Assembly (NCBI GenBank): GCA_017549205.1
Contig: JAFYVH010000006.1
Span: 1 to 50,290 of the forward strand
Direction of reading: 5' to 3'
Length of the DNA: 50,290 bases
Source: Clostridia bacterium
Lineage (GTDB): Bacteria > Bacillota > Clostridia > UBA1381 > UBA9506
Shown: piece by piece, positions 17,019 to 26,817 of the stretch
Layout: each line of letters begins with the position of its first letter
Numbering within the stretch: the stretch's first letter is position 1
Program-made: the position numbers and the translations under genes
The notes under the pieces: model-generated
Told to the model about the DNA's origin: nothing
The model's input: the letters and a program-made list of their open reading frames with translations, nothing else
Databases searched by the model: none

Positions 17019-18968
17019 ATGGGGAAAATTCAGGTTTTAGACAAATCTGTTTCCAATCAAATCGCAGCAGGTGAGGTCGTTGAACGCCCTGCCTCTGTTG
17101 TGAAAGAACTGCTTGAAAATGCACTGGATGCCGGTGCCACCAACATTGTGACAGAAATTAAAAATGGCGGCATTACCTACATTCGTGTAACCGATAACGG
17201 CTGTGGCATGTCCCGGGAGGATGTTCCCGTGGCCATGCTTCGTCATGCAACCAGCAAAATTGCAACAGCAAACGATTTAGAAGCCATTCATACCCTTGGC
17301 TTTCGTGGTGAAGCTTTATCCAGCATTGGTGCTGTGAGCAAAATGGAGATTTACACCCGCACAGCCACCGAAGAAACAGGCACACACCTCATTTCTGAAA
17401 ACGGCGAGATTACAGAATGTGCAGAGGCAGGTTGTCCTGTGGGCACCACCGTGGTGGTGCGGGATTTGTTCATGACAACCCCTGCCCGCATGAAGTTTTT
17501 AAAGAAGAATTATACCGAGGCAGGCTACATAAGTGATATTGTCAATCGTTTGGCCTTGGCTCGTGCTGATGTATCCTTCCGCTTGCTTGTGGATGGTAAA
17601 GAAACCTTATTTACAGCCGGAGATTCTGATCTTTTAGGCTGTATTTTTGCTGTTTACGGCAAGGATTTAAAAAATACCATGCGCCCTGCTGCTTATGATG
17701 AGGGTGGCATAGCTGTCAGCGGTTTTTGCGCAACGGGCGCAGGGGCAAGACCCAACCGCAGTATGCAGAACTTTTTTGTGAATGGTCGCTACATCAAAAG
17801 TTCTCTGATGGCTCGTGCCGTGGAAGAAGCTTATAAAAACGAGATTATGGGCGGTAAGTTTCCTGCCTGTGTTTTGCTTTTAACCCTGCCGTCATCCATG
17901 GTGGATATCAATGTACATCCCACCAAATTAGAAGCCAAATTTGCCGATGAAAAAGCGGTGTATCATTGTGTTTACTGGGCAGCAAAAAATGCCCTTTACC
18001 AAAAAAATGAAATCCCGGCAGTGACCTTAAAAGCCAAAAATGAAAAGGAAGAAGCGATAAAAGTTGTACCCAAACAAGAGGTGCAAAAGCCGCAGACCAT
18101 TGGGCAAAAGCCGGTGATGCAAGAGGTGGCGAGACCCTATGTGACAAAAGAAACACCTTTTGTGTGGCAGGGGTTGAACCGGGAACAAAAGCCCCAAACG
18201 CCTGTGGCAGCGGAAAAGATTGAAATGACAAGGCGCGAACCTTTACAGATTGATATGGCGACAGAGACCGTGCCAACCAAAGAGGTGCCTGCACCCACCA
18301 TCGAAAACGAACAGGTGTCCCCGGTGCAAAAGATTGAGGAGTCTGTGGTGGAAAGAGAGACAAAGCCCACGGAACAAGTTTTGAAAAAGGAATTTTCTTA
18401 CCGTGTTTGCGGTCAGGTTTTTGATACATATATCATTGTGGAAAAAGACAACCAAATGCTTTTAGTTGACCAACATGCCGCCCATGAGCGCCTGCGCTAT
18501 GAAGCCCTCTTAAAACAGTTTGAGGGCAAAAAGGTGCAATCGCAAATGCTTCTTTTACCTGTAACGGTGCGACTCACAGCGGCAGAAGAGGCACTCTTTT
18601 GTGAACATCAGGACATGCTCTTTTCCATGGGCTTTGATGCAGAGCTCTTTGGTGATAAAACTGTTATCATCCGCAGCGTGCCCGAAGCACTGGACGAGGC
18701 GGCTTTGCAAAACCTGTTTGTAGAGGTTTTGGGTCACTTGGGTGACCGGCGAAAAGACGCCCGGGGCGAAAAAGAGCAACGCGCCTTATACACCATTGCC
18801 TGCAAAAGTGCAGTCAAAGCGGGCAATCAGTTAAAAGATGCCGAGATAAAGGCGCTTTTAGATGGTGTTTTTGCACTTGATTCCATTAACACCTGCCCTC
18901 ACGGTCGACCCATTACGGTGGCCATGACCAAGGGATTTATTGAAAAGCAATTTAAAAGAATTGTGTGA
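17019..18968 (+). CDS. mutL: DNA mismatch repair protein MutL with endonuclease domain
   Basis: 649 residues. The N-terminal GHKL ATPase shows IAAGEVVERPASVVKELLENALDAGA, VTDNGCGM and GFRGEALSSI. A long Pro/Glu/Lys-rich linker spans about residues 335-455. The C-terminal dimerisation domain carries the nicking-endonuclease motif DQHAAHERLRYE (Asp484, Glu490, Glu495) plus ACKSAVKAGNQL and CPHGRPI, as in MutL of bacteria without MutH. GAGGG precedes the start. mutS is not adjacent. It sits 39 bases after rseP and 27 before miaA, apparently within the same long operon. Confidence 0.96.
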   Translation: MGKIQVLDKSVSNQIAAGEVVERPASVVKELLENALDAGATNIVTEIKNGGITYIRVTDNGCGMSREDVPVAMLRHATSKIATANDLEAIHTLGFRGEALSSIGAVSKMEIYTRTATEETGTHLISENGEITECAEAGCPVGTTVVVRDLFMTTPARMKFLKKNYTEAGYISDIVNRLALARADVSFRLLVDGKETLFTAGDSDLLGCIFAVYGKDLKNTMRPAAYDEGGIAVSGFCATGAGARPNRSMQNFFVNGRYIKSSLMARAVEEAYKNEIMGGKFPACVLLLTLPSSMVDINVHPTKLEAKFADEKAVYHCVYWAAKNALYQKNEIPAVTLKAKNEKEEAIKVVPKQEVQKPQTIGQKPVMQEVARPYVTKETPFVWQGLNREQKPQTPVAAEKIEMTRREPLQIDMATETVPTKEVPAPTIENEQVSPVQKIEESVVERETKPTEQVLKKEFSYRVCGQVFDTYIIVEKDNQMLLVDQHAAHERLRYEALLKQFEGKKVQSQMLLLPVTVRLTAAEEALFCEHQDMLFSMGFDAELFGDKTVIIRSVPEALDEAALQNLFVEVLGHLGDRRKDARGEKEQRALYTIACKSAVKAGNQLKDAEIKALLDGVFALDSINTCPHGRPITVAMTKGFIEKQFKRIV

Positions 18969-18995
18969 TGAAAGAAAAGGGTTTGGGAGGCAACT

Positions 18996-19919
18996 ATGCA
19001 ACAAATTATGGTTGTGGCCGGTCCCACCGCCAGCGGCAAAACCAATTTTGCCGTATGCCTTGCAAAAAAGTATGGTGGTGAAGTGGTTTCGGCCGACTCG
19101 ATTCAAATTTATCAAGAGCTTAATATTGCCAGTGCCAAACCCACCAAAGAGGAAATGGGAGACATTCCGCATCATATGCTGGACATGGTGTCACCTTTTG
19201 ACCGCTTTTCTGTGGCAGACTATGTGGCAAAGGCCAAGACAGCGATTGACGGTATTTTAAGCCACAACGCTTTGCCCATTGTGGCAGGCGGCACGGGGCT
19301 TTACATCTCCTCGCTGGTTGACAACATAGAGTTTTTAGATTCTGCCTGCGACATGGGTGTGCGAGAGGCACTGCTTTTGCGGGTAGAGACAGAGGGTATC
19401 ATGCCTCTTTATGAAGAACTGAAAAAAATTGACCCCAAGGCAGCTATGAACATTCATCCAAACAACGCAAAACGCGTGGTGCGTGCCTTGGAGATTTTTG
19501 AAACAACAGGGATGACCTTAACAGAGCAAAATGAGCGGTCAAGACAAAATCCGTCCCCTTATGAGCCCTTTATGATTGCTTTGTGTCCGCCCCGCGAACT
19601 GCTTTATGAGCGCATTGACCAGCGGGTTGACCAAATGGTCAATATGGGTCTTTTAGAAGAAAGCAAAAGGCTGAAAGACATGGGGCTTAGCCGCGAGATG
19701 CAATCCATGCAGGGCATTGGCTATAAAGAGGTTTTTGATTATTTAGAGGGAAAAGTCACCTTAGATGACTGCATTGCGAACATAAAAAAGGCCACAAGGC
19801 ATTATGCCAAGCGGCAACTGACCTGGTTCCGCCGTGATGAGCGGTATCATTGGGTGAACCCTATGGATGAACAAGCCATAGAGTCCGTTTTGGAGGAATT
19901 TACATGGGAGAGGCCCTGA
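18996..19919 (+). CDS. miaA: tRNA dimethylallyltransferase
   Basis: 307-residue enzyme adding a dimethylallyl group to A37 of tRNAs reading codons that begin with U. The P-loop GPTASGKT (residues 9-16), SADSIQIYQELNIASAKPT, HHMLD, VAGGTGLYISSL, NAKRVVRALEIFETTG, MQGIGYKE and the RHYAKRQLTWFRRD tail are characteristic. GGGAGG precedes the start. Its last 16 bases overlap recD2. The order mutL-miaA is common in bacteria. Confidence 0.97.
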   Translation: MQQIMVVAGPTASGKTNFAVCLAKKYGGEVVSADSIQIYQELNIASAKPTKEEMGDIPHHMLDMVSPFDRFSVADYVAKAKTAIDGILSHNALPIVAGGTGLYISSLVDNIEFLDSACDMGVREALLLRVETEGIMPLYEELKKIDPKAAMNIHPNNAKRVVRALEIFETTGMTLTEQNERSRQNPSPYEPFMIALCPPRELLYERIDQRVDQMVNMGLLEESKRLKDMGLSREMQSMQGIGYKEVFDYLEGKVTLDDCIANIKKATRHYAKRQLTWFRRDERYHWVNPMDEQAIESVLEEFTWERP

Positions 19920-22126
19920 AGCTGACAGGTACCGTAACAGAAGTTATTTATTTTAATAAAGAAAACGGTTACAGCATCTTTGACCTTTTGACCGAGGAAA
20001 AAGAAATTGTAACCTGCACAGGCACCCTGCCTTTTGTAAATCCCGGTGAAAACCTGACCGTTATGGGTGGATGGCACCACCATCCCAGTTACGGCAAGCA
20101 GCTGAAACTGACGGGATTTGTGCGTCAGGCGCCCAACGGCGAAACAGAAATTCTTGGATTTTTGGCATCGGGCATCATTCCCGGGGTACGCCGTGCAACC
20201 GCAGAAAAGCTGGTTGCAAAGTTTGGGGCAGACACCCTGCGGGTGATTGCCGATTCTCCCGAGCGTTTGGCAGAAATTAAAGGCATTACAGAAAAGCGTG
20301 CCTTTGAAATTCACCATGCCTATTTAGAAACACAAGACTTAGAGCAGCTCATTATGTTCATGCAAAAGCACAGCATTGCCACAGGGTACGCCATGCGGCT
20401 TTATGAACTGTTTGGCGGTCGTGCCGTGGAGAGAATTGAAAAAAATCCTTATCTGCTTTGCGAATATGTGCGCGGTATCAGCTTTCGTGTGGCCGATGGC
20501 GTGGCAAAAAGCCTGGGCATTTTGCCGAATGACGAAAACCGCATTCGCTCCGGTGTGAAACACACCTTGACCTATGGTGCTTTTTCAGGCGGACATACCT
20601 ATTTGCCTCGCGCCCTTTTGGTGAGCACGGCTGCACAGCTTTTATATACTGATGAACTTTTAATAGAAAATGCTGTGGTTTCCCTTTTGGCATCAGGTGA
20701 GCTTATCAGCGATGTGATTGATGGGACAGAGGGCATCTTTCTGCCTGTTTTTTATCAGGCGGAATATCGCTTGGGTAAAAAGCTTTCTTCTATGGCTTTA
20801 GAGAGTAAAAAAGTGAATCCAAAGGCGCTTCAGGCGGCCGAAAGAGAAATAAGCGAGCTGGAAATGGAGCAGGGCATTGAGCTTGCCCCCTTGCAAAAAG
20901 AAGCGGTGATGACAGGGCTGACTTCGGGCCTGTCTATCATAACAGGCGGTCCCGGAACGGGTAAAACCACCGCCATTCGCTTTTTAATTGCAGCCTTTCG
21001 CCAGCGCAAGAAAAAAATTGCTCTTTGCGCTCCCACCGGCAGAGCAGCCAAGCGCATGAGTCTGCTTGCCGGTTACGAGGCCAAAACCATTCATCGATTA
21101 TTAGAAGTCGGTTATGCCGACGATGATGATATTATGCGGGAATTCAGCAAAAATGCAGAGGACCCTTTGTGCGAAGATGTTGTTATTGTGGATGAAGTCA
21201 GCATGGCAGATGTTTTGCTTTTATCGGCGCTGACCGAGGCCATGCGCCCTGAATCGCAGCTGATTTTGGTGGGCGACTCTGACCAGCTGCCACCGGTAGG
21301 TGCCGGCAATGTTTTAAAGGATGTTATTGCTTCAGGAAAAGCCAAGGTTGTTCGGCTTGACACAGTGTTTCGTCAGGCAGAAGAGAGCATGATTGTGCAA
21401 AATGCCCATCGGATTAACCATGGAGACATTCCGGTTTATAACCAAAAAGATAAAGATTTCTTTTTTGTAAGCGCACTGGATGCCGAGTCCATTTGCAAGC
21501 AGGTTGCAGACCTTGTGGCTGACAGATTGCCCAAGGCCTATGATTTTGATGCTCTGCGGGACATTCAGGTGATTTCGCCCATGAAAAAAACAACCGCCGG
21601 CGTGGTTCATTTAAATCAGCTTTTGCAGGAAGTCTTAAATCCGGCGGAAAAGAATAAGCGTGAGCGTGCCATGACTTTGCGAACATTCAGAGAAGGCGAC
21701 AAGGTGATGCAGGTTAAAAACAACTATGACCTGCCATGGACATCATTGGATAAAAAACAAGAGGGTGTAGGCGTTTATAACGGCGATATGGGCATAATCG
21801 AAAGCATTGATTCAGAGAGCATCACCGTGGTGTTTGACGGTGAGCGCCGTGCAGAGTATAAGCCCACCATGTTAGAAGAATTAGAGCATGCCTATGCCGT
21901 AACAGTGCACAAAAGTCAGGGCAGTGAATTTCCTGCTGTGGTGATGCCTGTGTTTCATGGCGTGCCAAGGCTCATGACCCGCAATCTTTTGTACACAGCC
22001 GTAACCCGTGCCACTCGCTTGGTGGTTTTGGTAGGGCAAAAAAGTGCGGTAGAAACCATGATTGATAATAACTATGAAGAAAAACGGTATTCGGCGTTGC
22101 CGTCATTTTTAGAAGCAAGGCAGTGA
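19904..22126 (+). CDS. recD2: RecD2-type superfamily 1B DNA helicase
   Basis: 740-residue 5'-3' helicase of the RecD2/YrrC type found without RecBC, involved in repair and replication-fork maintenance. The N-terminal OB-like region and helix-hairpin-helix segments (residues about 90-200) precede the motor. Walker A GGPGTGKT is at 348-355, Walker B VIVDEVSM follows, then GDSDQLPPVGAG, VFRQAEES and the C-terminal YAVTVHKSQGSEF and YTAVTRA. The start overlaps miaA by 16 bases, with GGAGG inside the miaA end, so the two are translationally coupled. Confidence 0.94.
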   Translation: MGEALKLTGTVTEVIYFNKENGYSIFDLLTEEKEIVTCTGTLPFVNPGENLTVMGGWHHHPSYGKQLKLTGFVRQAPNGETEILGFLASGIIPGVRRATAEKLVAKFGADTLRVIADSPERLAEIKGITEKRAFEIHHAYLETQDLEQLIMFMQKHSIATGYAMRLYELFGGRAVERIEKNPYLLCEYVRGISFRVADGVAKSLGILPNDENRIRSGVKHTLTYGAFSGGHTYLPRALLVSTAAQLLYTDELLIENAVVSLLASGELISDVIDGTEGIFLPVFYQAEYRLGKKLSSMALESKKVNPKALQAAEREISELEMEQGIELAPLQKEAVMTGLTSGLSIITGGPGTGKTTAIRFLIAAFRQRKKKIALCAPTGRAAKRMSLLAGYEAKTIHRLLEVGYADDDDIMREFSKNAEDPLCEDVVIVDEVSMADVLLLSALTEAMRPESQLILVGDSDQLPPVGAGNVLKDVIASGKAKVVRLDTVFRQAEESMIVQNAHRINHGDIPVYNQKDKDFFFVSALDAESICKQVADLVADRLPKAYDFDALRDIQVISPMKKTTAGVVHLNQLLQEVLNPAEKNKRERAMTLRTFREGDKVMQVKNNYDLPWTSLDKKQEGVGVYNGDMGIIESIDSESITVVFDGERRAEYKPTMLEELEHAYAVTVHKSQGSEFPAVVMPVFHGVPRLMTRNLLYTAVTRATRLVVLVGQKSAVETMIDNNYEEKRYSALPSFLEARQ

Positions 22127-22133
22127 CAGAATA

Positions 22134-22784
22134 ATGGATAATCAAATTACATACCCTTATATAGAAGAATATTTAAACGCCCTTCAAATGCCGGAGGACG
22201 GCTTTTTGCGTGAACTGGAAGTCTTTTGCCGCAAGGAAAACATTCCGGCGGCAACACCGCCCACAGCAAGACTTTTGTATTTATTAGCTGCCATTTGTCA
22301 TCCCAAGCGAATTTTAGAAATCGGAACGGCAGCAGGCTATTCGGCATTGACCATGTATGCAGGGTCGGGCAAGGCGGCACAAATTGTCACCATAGAAAAA
22401 GATGAGGAGCGGTTTTTGCTGGCACGGCAAAACTTCAGGCGTTTTGATGCTATTGACAAAATTAAACCCATTTGCGGCGATGCCGAGGAAATTATAGAAA
22501 GTCTTGAGCCGGGGTTTGACATGGTGTTTATTGACGCAGCCAAAGGCGCCAGTCAGCGTTTTTTTGATTTAGCACTGCCTAAAGTGGCGACAGGCGGCTT
22601 GATTGTGACTGACAATGTGCTTTACGGTGGTCGAACAGCCATGCCCGGTGAACCGGAGCATAAGCATCGAACAGGGGTTCGTGCCATGCGGGAGTATCTC
22701 TCGTTTTTGTGTCATAACCCAAAGTTTCACACAAGCGTTTTATCGGTGGGTGACGGCGTGGCAGTCACCCTGATAAGAAAGTAG
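22134..22784 (+). CDS. Class I O-methyltransferase (TrmR/YrrM-like)
   Basis: 216-residue SAM-dependent methyltransferase of the metal-dependent O-methyltransferase family. Visible are the SAM motif LEIGTAAGYSAL, the acidic VTIEKDEER, MVFIDAAKGASQRFFD with the metal-ligand Asp, and VTDNVLYGG with the second Asp-Asn pair. Firmicutes relatives include TrmR (YrrM), which methylates 5-hydroxyuridine in tRNA; the location among tRNA genes miaA and pth fits but does not prove that. It starts 7 bases after recD2 ends with only a weak ribosome site. Confidence 0.85.
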   Translation: MDNQITYPYIEEYLNALQMPEDGFLRELEVFCRKENIPAATPPTARLLYLLAAICHPKRILEIGTAAGYSALTMYAGSGKAAQIVTIEKDEERFLLARQNFRRFDAIDKIKPICGDAEEIIESLEPGFDMVFIDAAKGASQRFFDLALPKVATGGLIVTDNVLYGGRTAMPGEPEHKHRTGVRAMREYLSFLCHNPKFHTSVLSVGDGVAVTLIRK

Positions 22785-22796
22785 CAGGAGGCAATT

Positions 22797-23363
22797 ATGT
22801 ACATTATTGTAGGCATTGGAAATCCGGGACGGCAATACGAAAACACAAAGCACAACATTGGCTTTATCTGTTTGGATTTTTTGTCGGCAGCCTGGAACAT
22901 TCCCATTCAAAAGATTAAACACAAAGCGCTCATTGGCGAGGGTCAGCACAAGGGAGAGCGGGTTTTACTGGTTAAGCCCCAAACCTTTGTGAATCTTTCC
23001 GGTGAGAGCGTGGGTGAGATTGCCCGGTTTTACAAGGTGCCCCCTGAAAACATTATTGTTATTTATGACGATGTTAATTTCGATGCCGGTCGCATTCGCA
23101 TTCGTCCCAAGGGTTCAGACGGCGGCCACAATGGCATGAAATCACTTATTTATCATTTGCACAGTGATAATTTTCCCCGCATTCGCTTGGGTGTTGGACA
23201 AAAGCCTGAAAATTATGATTTGGCCGATTGGGTTTTATCCAAGTTTACTGACGAAGAAATTAAAACCCTGTCAAAAGCTGTGGACTTAGTGCCCGACATG
23301 GTCGAAGAAATTATGGAGCAAGGCGTACAAAGCGCCATGAACCGTTTTAACGGCAAGTTATAA
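22797..23363 (+). CDS. pth: Peptidyl-tRNA hydrolase
   Basis: 188-residue Pth, which releases peptides from drop-off peptidyl-tRNA. The GIGNPG motif, catalytic His19 in NTKHNIGF, KPQTFVNLSGESV, IYDDVNFDAGRIRIRPKGSDGGHNGMKS and FPRIRLGVG are diagnostic. GGAGG lies 6 bases before the start. It precedes mfd, as in many Firmicutes (pth-mfd). Confidence 0.97.
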   Translation: MYIIVGIGNPGRQYENTKHNIGFICLDFLSAAWNIPIQKIKHKALIGEGQHKGERVLLVKPQTFVNLSGESVGEIARFYKVPPENIIVIYDDVNFDAGRIRIRPKGSDGGHNGMKSLIYHLHSDNFPRIRLGVGQKPENYDLADWVLSKFTDEEIKTLSKAVDLVPDMVEEIMEQGVQSAMNRFNGKL

Positions 23364-23385
23364 GCATTTTGAAAAAAGAAACGGT

Positions 23386-26300
23386 GTGAAGGTTTTGTTT
23401 GAAACAATTTTATCGGCTCACAGTGAGTGGAAAGCCTTACAATCTGCCTTTTCTAAAGGTCAACTGCCCCTGTCTGTCACAGGCTTGACAGACCAGGCAA
23501 AAGCACAGTTGACCGCGTCTTTGTGCGCCCAAAAACAAAAAGGCGCCATGGTGGTTTGTGACAGTGACTACACAGCACGCCGTTTTTGTGAAGACCTTGC
23601 CTTTTTTGCAGATCGTGAGCCTATCTATTATCCATCCAAAGAAATTGAATATTATCGTGTTGATGCTAAAAGTAACGAGCTGGAGGCACAACGCCTTTCG
23701 GCGCTGGGCAGACTGGCAGAAGAGGGCGAGAGCGCCTTTTTTGTTTTGGGTGTGGATGCCCTTTTGCAGTTTGCTGCCGATTTTAAAGCCTTTAAACAGT
23801 CCCGCATCACCATAGACGATGGGGGGACATATGAAACCGAGCGGCTTTTAAAGGAGCTTGAAGCCTTAGGCTATGTTCGTGAAGAAATGGTTGAGGCAAA
23901 AGGTCAGTTCTCCGTTCGTGGCGGTATTATCGATATATATCCGCCCTCGGCAGAAAACCCTTATCGAATAGAATTTTTTGGCGATGACATTGATTCTGTC
24001 CGTGAATTTGATCCCATTATGCAAACCTCAATTCAAAGGCGTTCTTCTGTGCGGATTGAGGCGGCAAAAGAGCAACTTTCCGGCGGGACAGGTCATCCAT
24101 GTGTGACAGAATATATATCCCCTGATGTGCCCGTTTTCTATAACGAGCCTGCCCGCATCGCAGAGCGCGCCGAGGGCTATTTGTGGGATATTGGTGAAAC
24201 CGTGACGGCACTTTTGGAAAAAGGCGTTATAGAAGAAGCAAAAGAGGCCTATATCCATGATTATGCCAAGGTGTTAAAAGAGCTACTTTCTCATCCTTTT
24301 GTGGGGCTTTTCACTTTGCCACAATCCACCGGAGATTATCGGCCCCGTATGTCAGTTAATGTGACCAGCCATGGCATGAATACCTATTCCGGTCACCGTG
24401 ATATGCTTTATACTGATTTAGAAAACTGGCTCTCTGATGGCTTTTCGGTTGTGGTTGCAGCAACCAGCAAGCTGCAGAGCGAAGCGCTTTTTAGAGAATT
24501 TTCAGATAGAGAATTGCCGGTATTTTTAGCTTCTGACCCAAACGAAGCAGCAGCAGGGAAAATTCTGGTTACAGAGGGTGCTGTTAAAAAGGGCTTTTCC
24601 TATCCAAACTGTCGTTTTGTTTTAGTTGCAGAGGGCGAGATTTTTGGCCGTGAATCCAAGCGCGCCCGACGAAAAAAAGCGGCACGGGGCAACAAGCTGA
24701 AAAGCTTTGACGATTTAGATATTGGTGATTTTGTTGTGCATGCCACCCATGGCATCGGACAATATGTGGGTCTTGACACCTTGATGGTGGAGGGACATTA
24801 TAAAGATTATTTAAAGATTAAATATGCCGGGGATGACTTTTTGTATGTTCCCTGCGACCAGCTTGAGCTTTTGCAAAAATATATCGGCAAAGAGGCACGG
24901 GTTCGTCTTTCCAAAATGGGCGGTGCCGACTTTGCCCGCCAAAAAGCCAAGGTAAAAAAATCGACAATGGAAATGGCCCAGGGGCTAATTACTCTTTATG
25001 CGGCGCGGCAGGCAAGCACAGGCTATGCCTACAGCCCCGACACCACCTGGCAAAAAGAATTTGAAGACCATTTCCCCTATGAAGAAACAGAAGACCAGTT
25101 AACCGCCATTTCTGAAGTTAAGGCAGATATGGAAAGCGAGCGTCCCATGGACCGCCTCCTCTGTGGTGATGTGGGTTACGGCAAAACAGAGGTTGCTTTG
25201 CGGGCGGCATTTAAAGCTGTTCAGGATTCAAAGCAGGTGGCTTACCTGGCGCCTACAACTGTGCTTGCGCTGCAGCACTATAACACCTTCACAAATCGTA
25301 TGCGGCATTTTCCCGTTAAGGTTGAGCTTTTGAGCCGCTTAGTACCGCCAAAGGAACAAGCAGCCATTATAAGACGGCTTAAAACCGGCGAAACAGATAT
25401 TATCATTGGCACCCACAAGCTGCTTGGCAGCGACATAAAGTTCCGCGATTTAGGCCTTTTGGTTATTGATGAAGAGCAGCGGTTTGGCGTGCGGCACAAA
25501 GAGCGGATTAAGGAAATGAAAAATAATGTGGATGTGCTCACCCTGTCGGCAACACCCATTCCCAGAACCCTACACATGTCCATGGTCAATATTAAAGACA
25601 TGAGCTTATTATCAGAACCGCCGCAAGACCGTTACCCCGTATCCACCTATGTGGTTGAGTATAATCCTGTCATTTTAGAGGATGCTATAAAAAAAGAATT
25701 ATCCCGGGGGGGTCAGGTTTATTATCTTCACAATCAAACCCAGAGCATTGCCTCTTGTGCCAGAAGATTGCAGGCAGCACTTCCCGAGGCACGCATCCGT
25801 TTTGCTCACGGTCAGATGGACCCTGAAGAGCTTGAGGATGTTATGCTGACCATGCAAAACGGCGAAATTGACATTTTGGTTTGCACCACCATTATCGAAA
25901 CAGGGCTTGACATTCAAAATGTTAATACCATGATTATAGAAGATGCTGACAAGCTGGGCCTTTCACAGCTCTATCAGCTCAGGGGTCGTGTTGGTCGCAG
26001 TAATCGTCGTGCCTATTGCTACCTTACCTATCAGCGTAATAAATCCCTGCGGGAAGAGGCTGTGAAGCGTCTTTCTGCCATTCGCGAATTTACCGAATTC
26101 GGTTCGGGCTTTAAAATTGCCATGCGGGATTTGGAAATCAGAGGTGCGGGCAATCTACTGGGGGCAGAACAGCACGGACACATGGAAACTGTTGGCTATG
26201 ACATGTATTGCCGTTTGCTTGAAGAGAGTGTGAATGAGCTGCAAGGGCGTGCTGCCACTGTAGAGGAGTGGGAGCCACAGCTCGACTTTGAAGCGGATGC

Positions 26301-26724
26301 TTACATTCCGGCGACCTACATTCGCAGCCATCGTTTGCGCCTTGAGTTTTATAAAAAAATTGGCGCAATAGCCAGTGATGAGGATGTTAGAATCACAACG
26401 GAAGAGCTCATTGACCGCTTTGGTGATTATCCTGCCTGTGTGGGCAATCTTTTGCTGGCGGCAGAGAGTCGTGCCCTTGCAAAAGAAACAGGTATTTCGC
26501 AAATAACCGCCAAAGACGGCAGCATTTTGTTTTATTTTAAAGATACATTTAATCCGGCAGAAATTGCGGATTTAATCGGTAAATACCAAGGCAGAATTTT
26601 GCTTTCGGCAGGTAAAAAGCCCTATTTTGCTTACCGCATGACCGAGGTGGATAAAAAAGCCGTTGCAGGCTGTATTAAAAGTTTGTTACAAACCTATAAG
26701 GACTTGCACAACGAAGAAAAGTAG
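23386..26724 (+). CDS. mfd: Transcription-repair coupling factor
   Basis: 1112-residue Mfd, an SF2 translocase that removes stalled RNA polymerase and recruits UvrA. The UvrB-like N-terminal module includes VRGGIIDIYPPSAENPYRIEFFGDDIDS; the RNA-polymerase-interacting domain has LDIGDFVVHATHGIGQYVGL. The motor has Walker A GDVGYGKT (594-601), IDEEQRFGV, LSATPIPRTL, TTIIETGLDIQNVNT and QLRGRVGRSNRRAYCY; the C-terminal TRCF domain closes the protein. The GTG at 23386 is the best start, with a weak ribosome site 22 bases after pth. It ends the long co-directional run that starts at pyrH. Confidence 0.97.
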   Translation: MKVLFETILSAHSEWKALQSAFSKGQLPLSVTGLTDQAKAQLTASLCAQKQKGAMVVCDSDYTARRFCEDLAFFADREPIYYPSKEIEYYRVDAKSNELEAQRLSALGRLAEEGESAFFVLGVDALLQFAADFKAFKQSRITIDDGGTYETERLLKELEALGYVREEMVEAKGQFSVRGGIIDIYPPSAENPYRIEFFGDDIDSVREFDPIMQTSIQRRSSVRIEAAKEQLSGGTGHPCVTEYISPDVPVFYNEPARIAERAEGYLWDIGETVTALLEKGVIEEAKEAYIHDYAKVLKELLSHPFVGLFTLPQSTGDYRPRMSVNVTSHGMNTYSGHRDMLYTDLENWLSDGFSVVVAATSKLQSEALFREFSDRELPVFLASDPNEAAAGKILVTEGAVKKGFSYPNCRFVLVAEGEIFGRESKRARRKKAARGNKLKSFDDLDIGDFVVHATHGIGQYVGLDTLMVEGHYKDYLKIKYAGDDFLYVPCDQLELLQKYIGKEARVRLSKMGGADFARQKAKVKKSTMEMAQGLITLYAARQASTGYAYSPDTTWQKEFEDHFPYEETEDQLTAISEVKADMESERPMDRLLCGDVGYGKTEVALRAAFKAVQDSKQVAYLAPTTVLALQHYNTFTNRMRHFPVKVELLSRLVPPKEQAAIIRRLKTGETDIIIGTHKLLGSDIKFRDLGLLVIDEEQRFGVRHKERIKEMKNNVDVLTLSATPIPRTLHMSMVNIKDMSLLSEPPQDRYPVSTYVVEYNPVILEDAIKKELSRGGQVYYLHNQTQSIASCARRLQAALPEARIRFAHGQMDPEELEDVMLTMQNGEIDILVCTTIIETGLDIQNVNTMIIEDADKLGLSQLYQLRGRVGRSNRRAYCYLTYQRNKSLREEAVKRLSAIREFTEFGSGFKIAMRDLEIRGAGNLLGAEQHGHMETVGYDMYCRLLEESVNELQGRAATVEEWEPQLDFEADAYIPATYIRSHRLRLEFYKKIGAIASDEDVRITTEELIDRFGDYPACVGNLLLAAESRALAKETGISQITAKDGSILFYFKDTFNPAEIADLIGKYQGRILLSAGKKPYFAYRMTEVDKKAVAGCIKSLLQTYKDLHNEEK

Positions 26725-26732
26725 TGTATAAT
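26704..26732 (+). promoter_or_regulatory. Promoter of the PrsA-like gene
   Basis: TTGCAC (26704-26709), 17-base spacer, TATAAT (26727-26732), overlapping the mfd stop codon; about 80-base leader to the next gene. Confidence 0.75.
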
Positions 26733-26817
26733 AATTTTTGATAGGTATGTACAGACGCAGTTTTTATTTAAAACTTGTCGATTCATCAGATAAATAGACG
26801 AAAAAGGAGTGTTAATT

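Noticed and set aside
17908..18429. Minus-strand open frame of 173 codons inside mutL
   Set aside because: It lies opposite the low-complexity MutL linker, rich in Pro, Phe and Ser as expected for a shadow frame.
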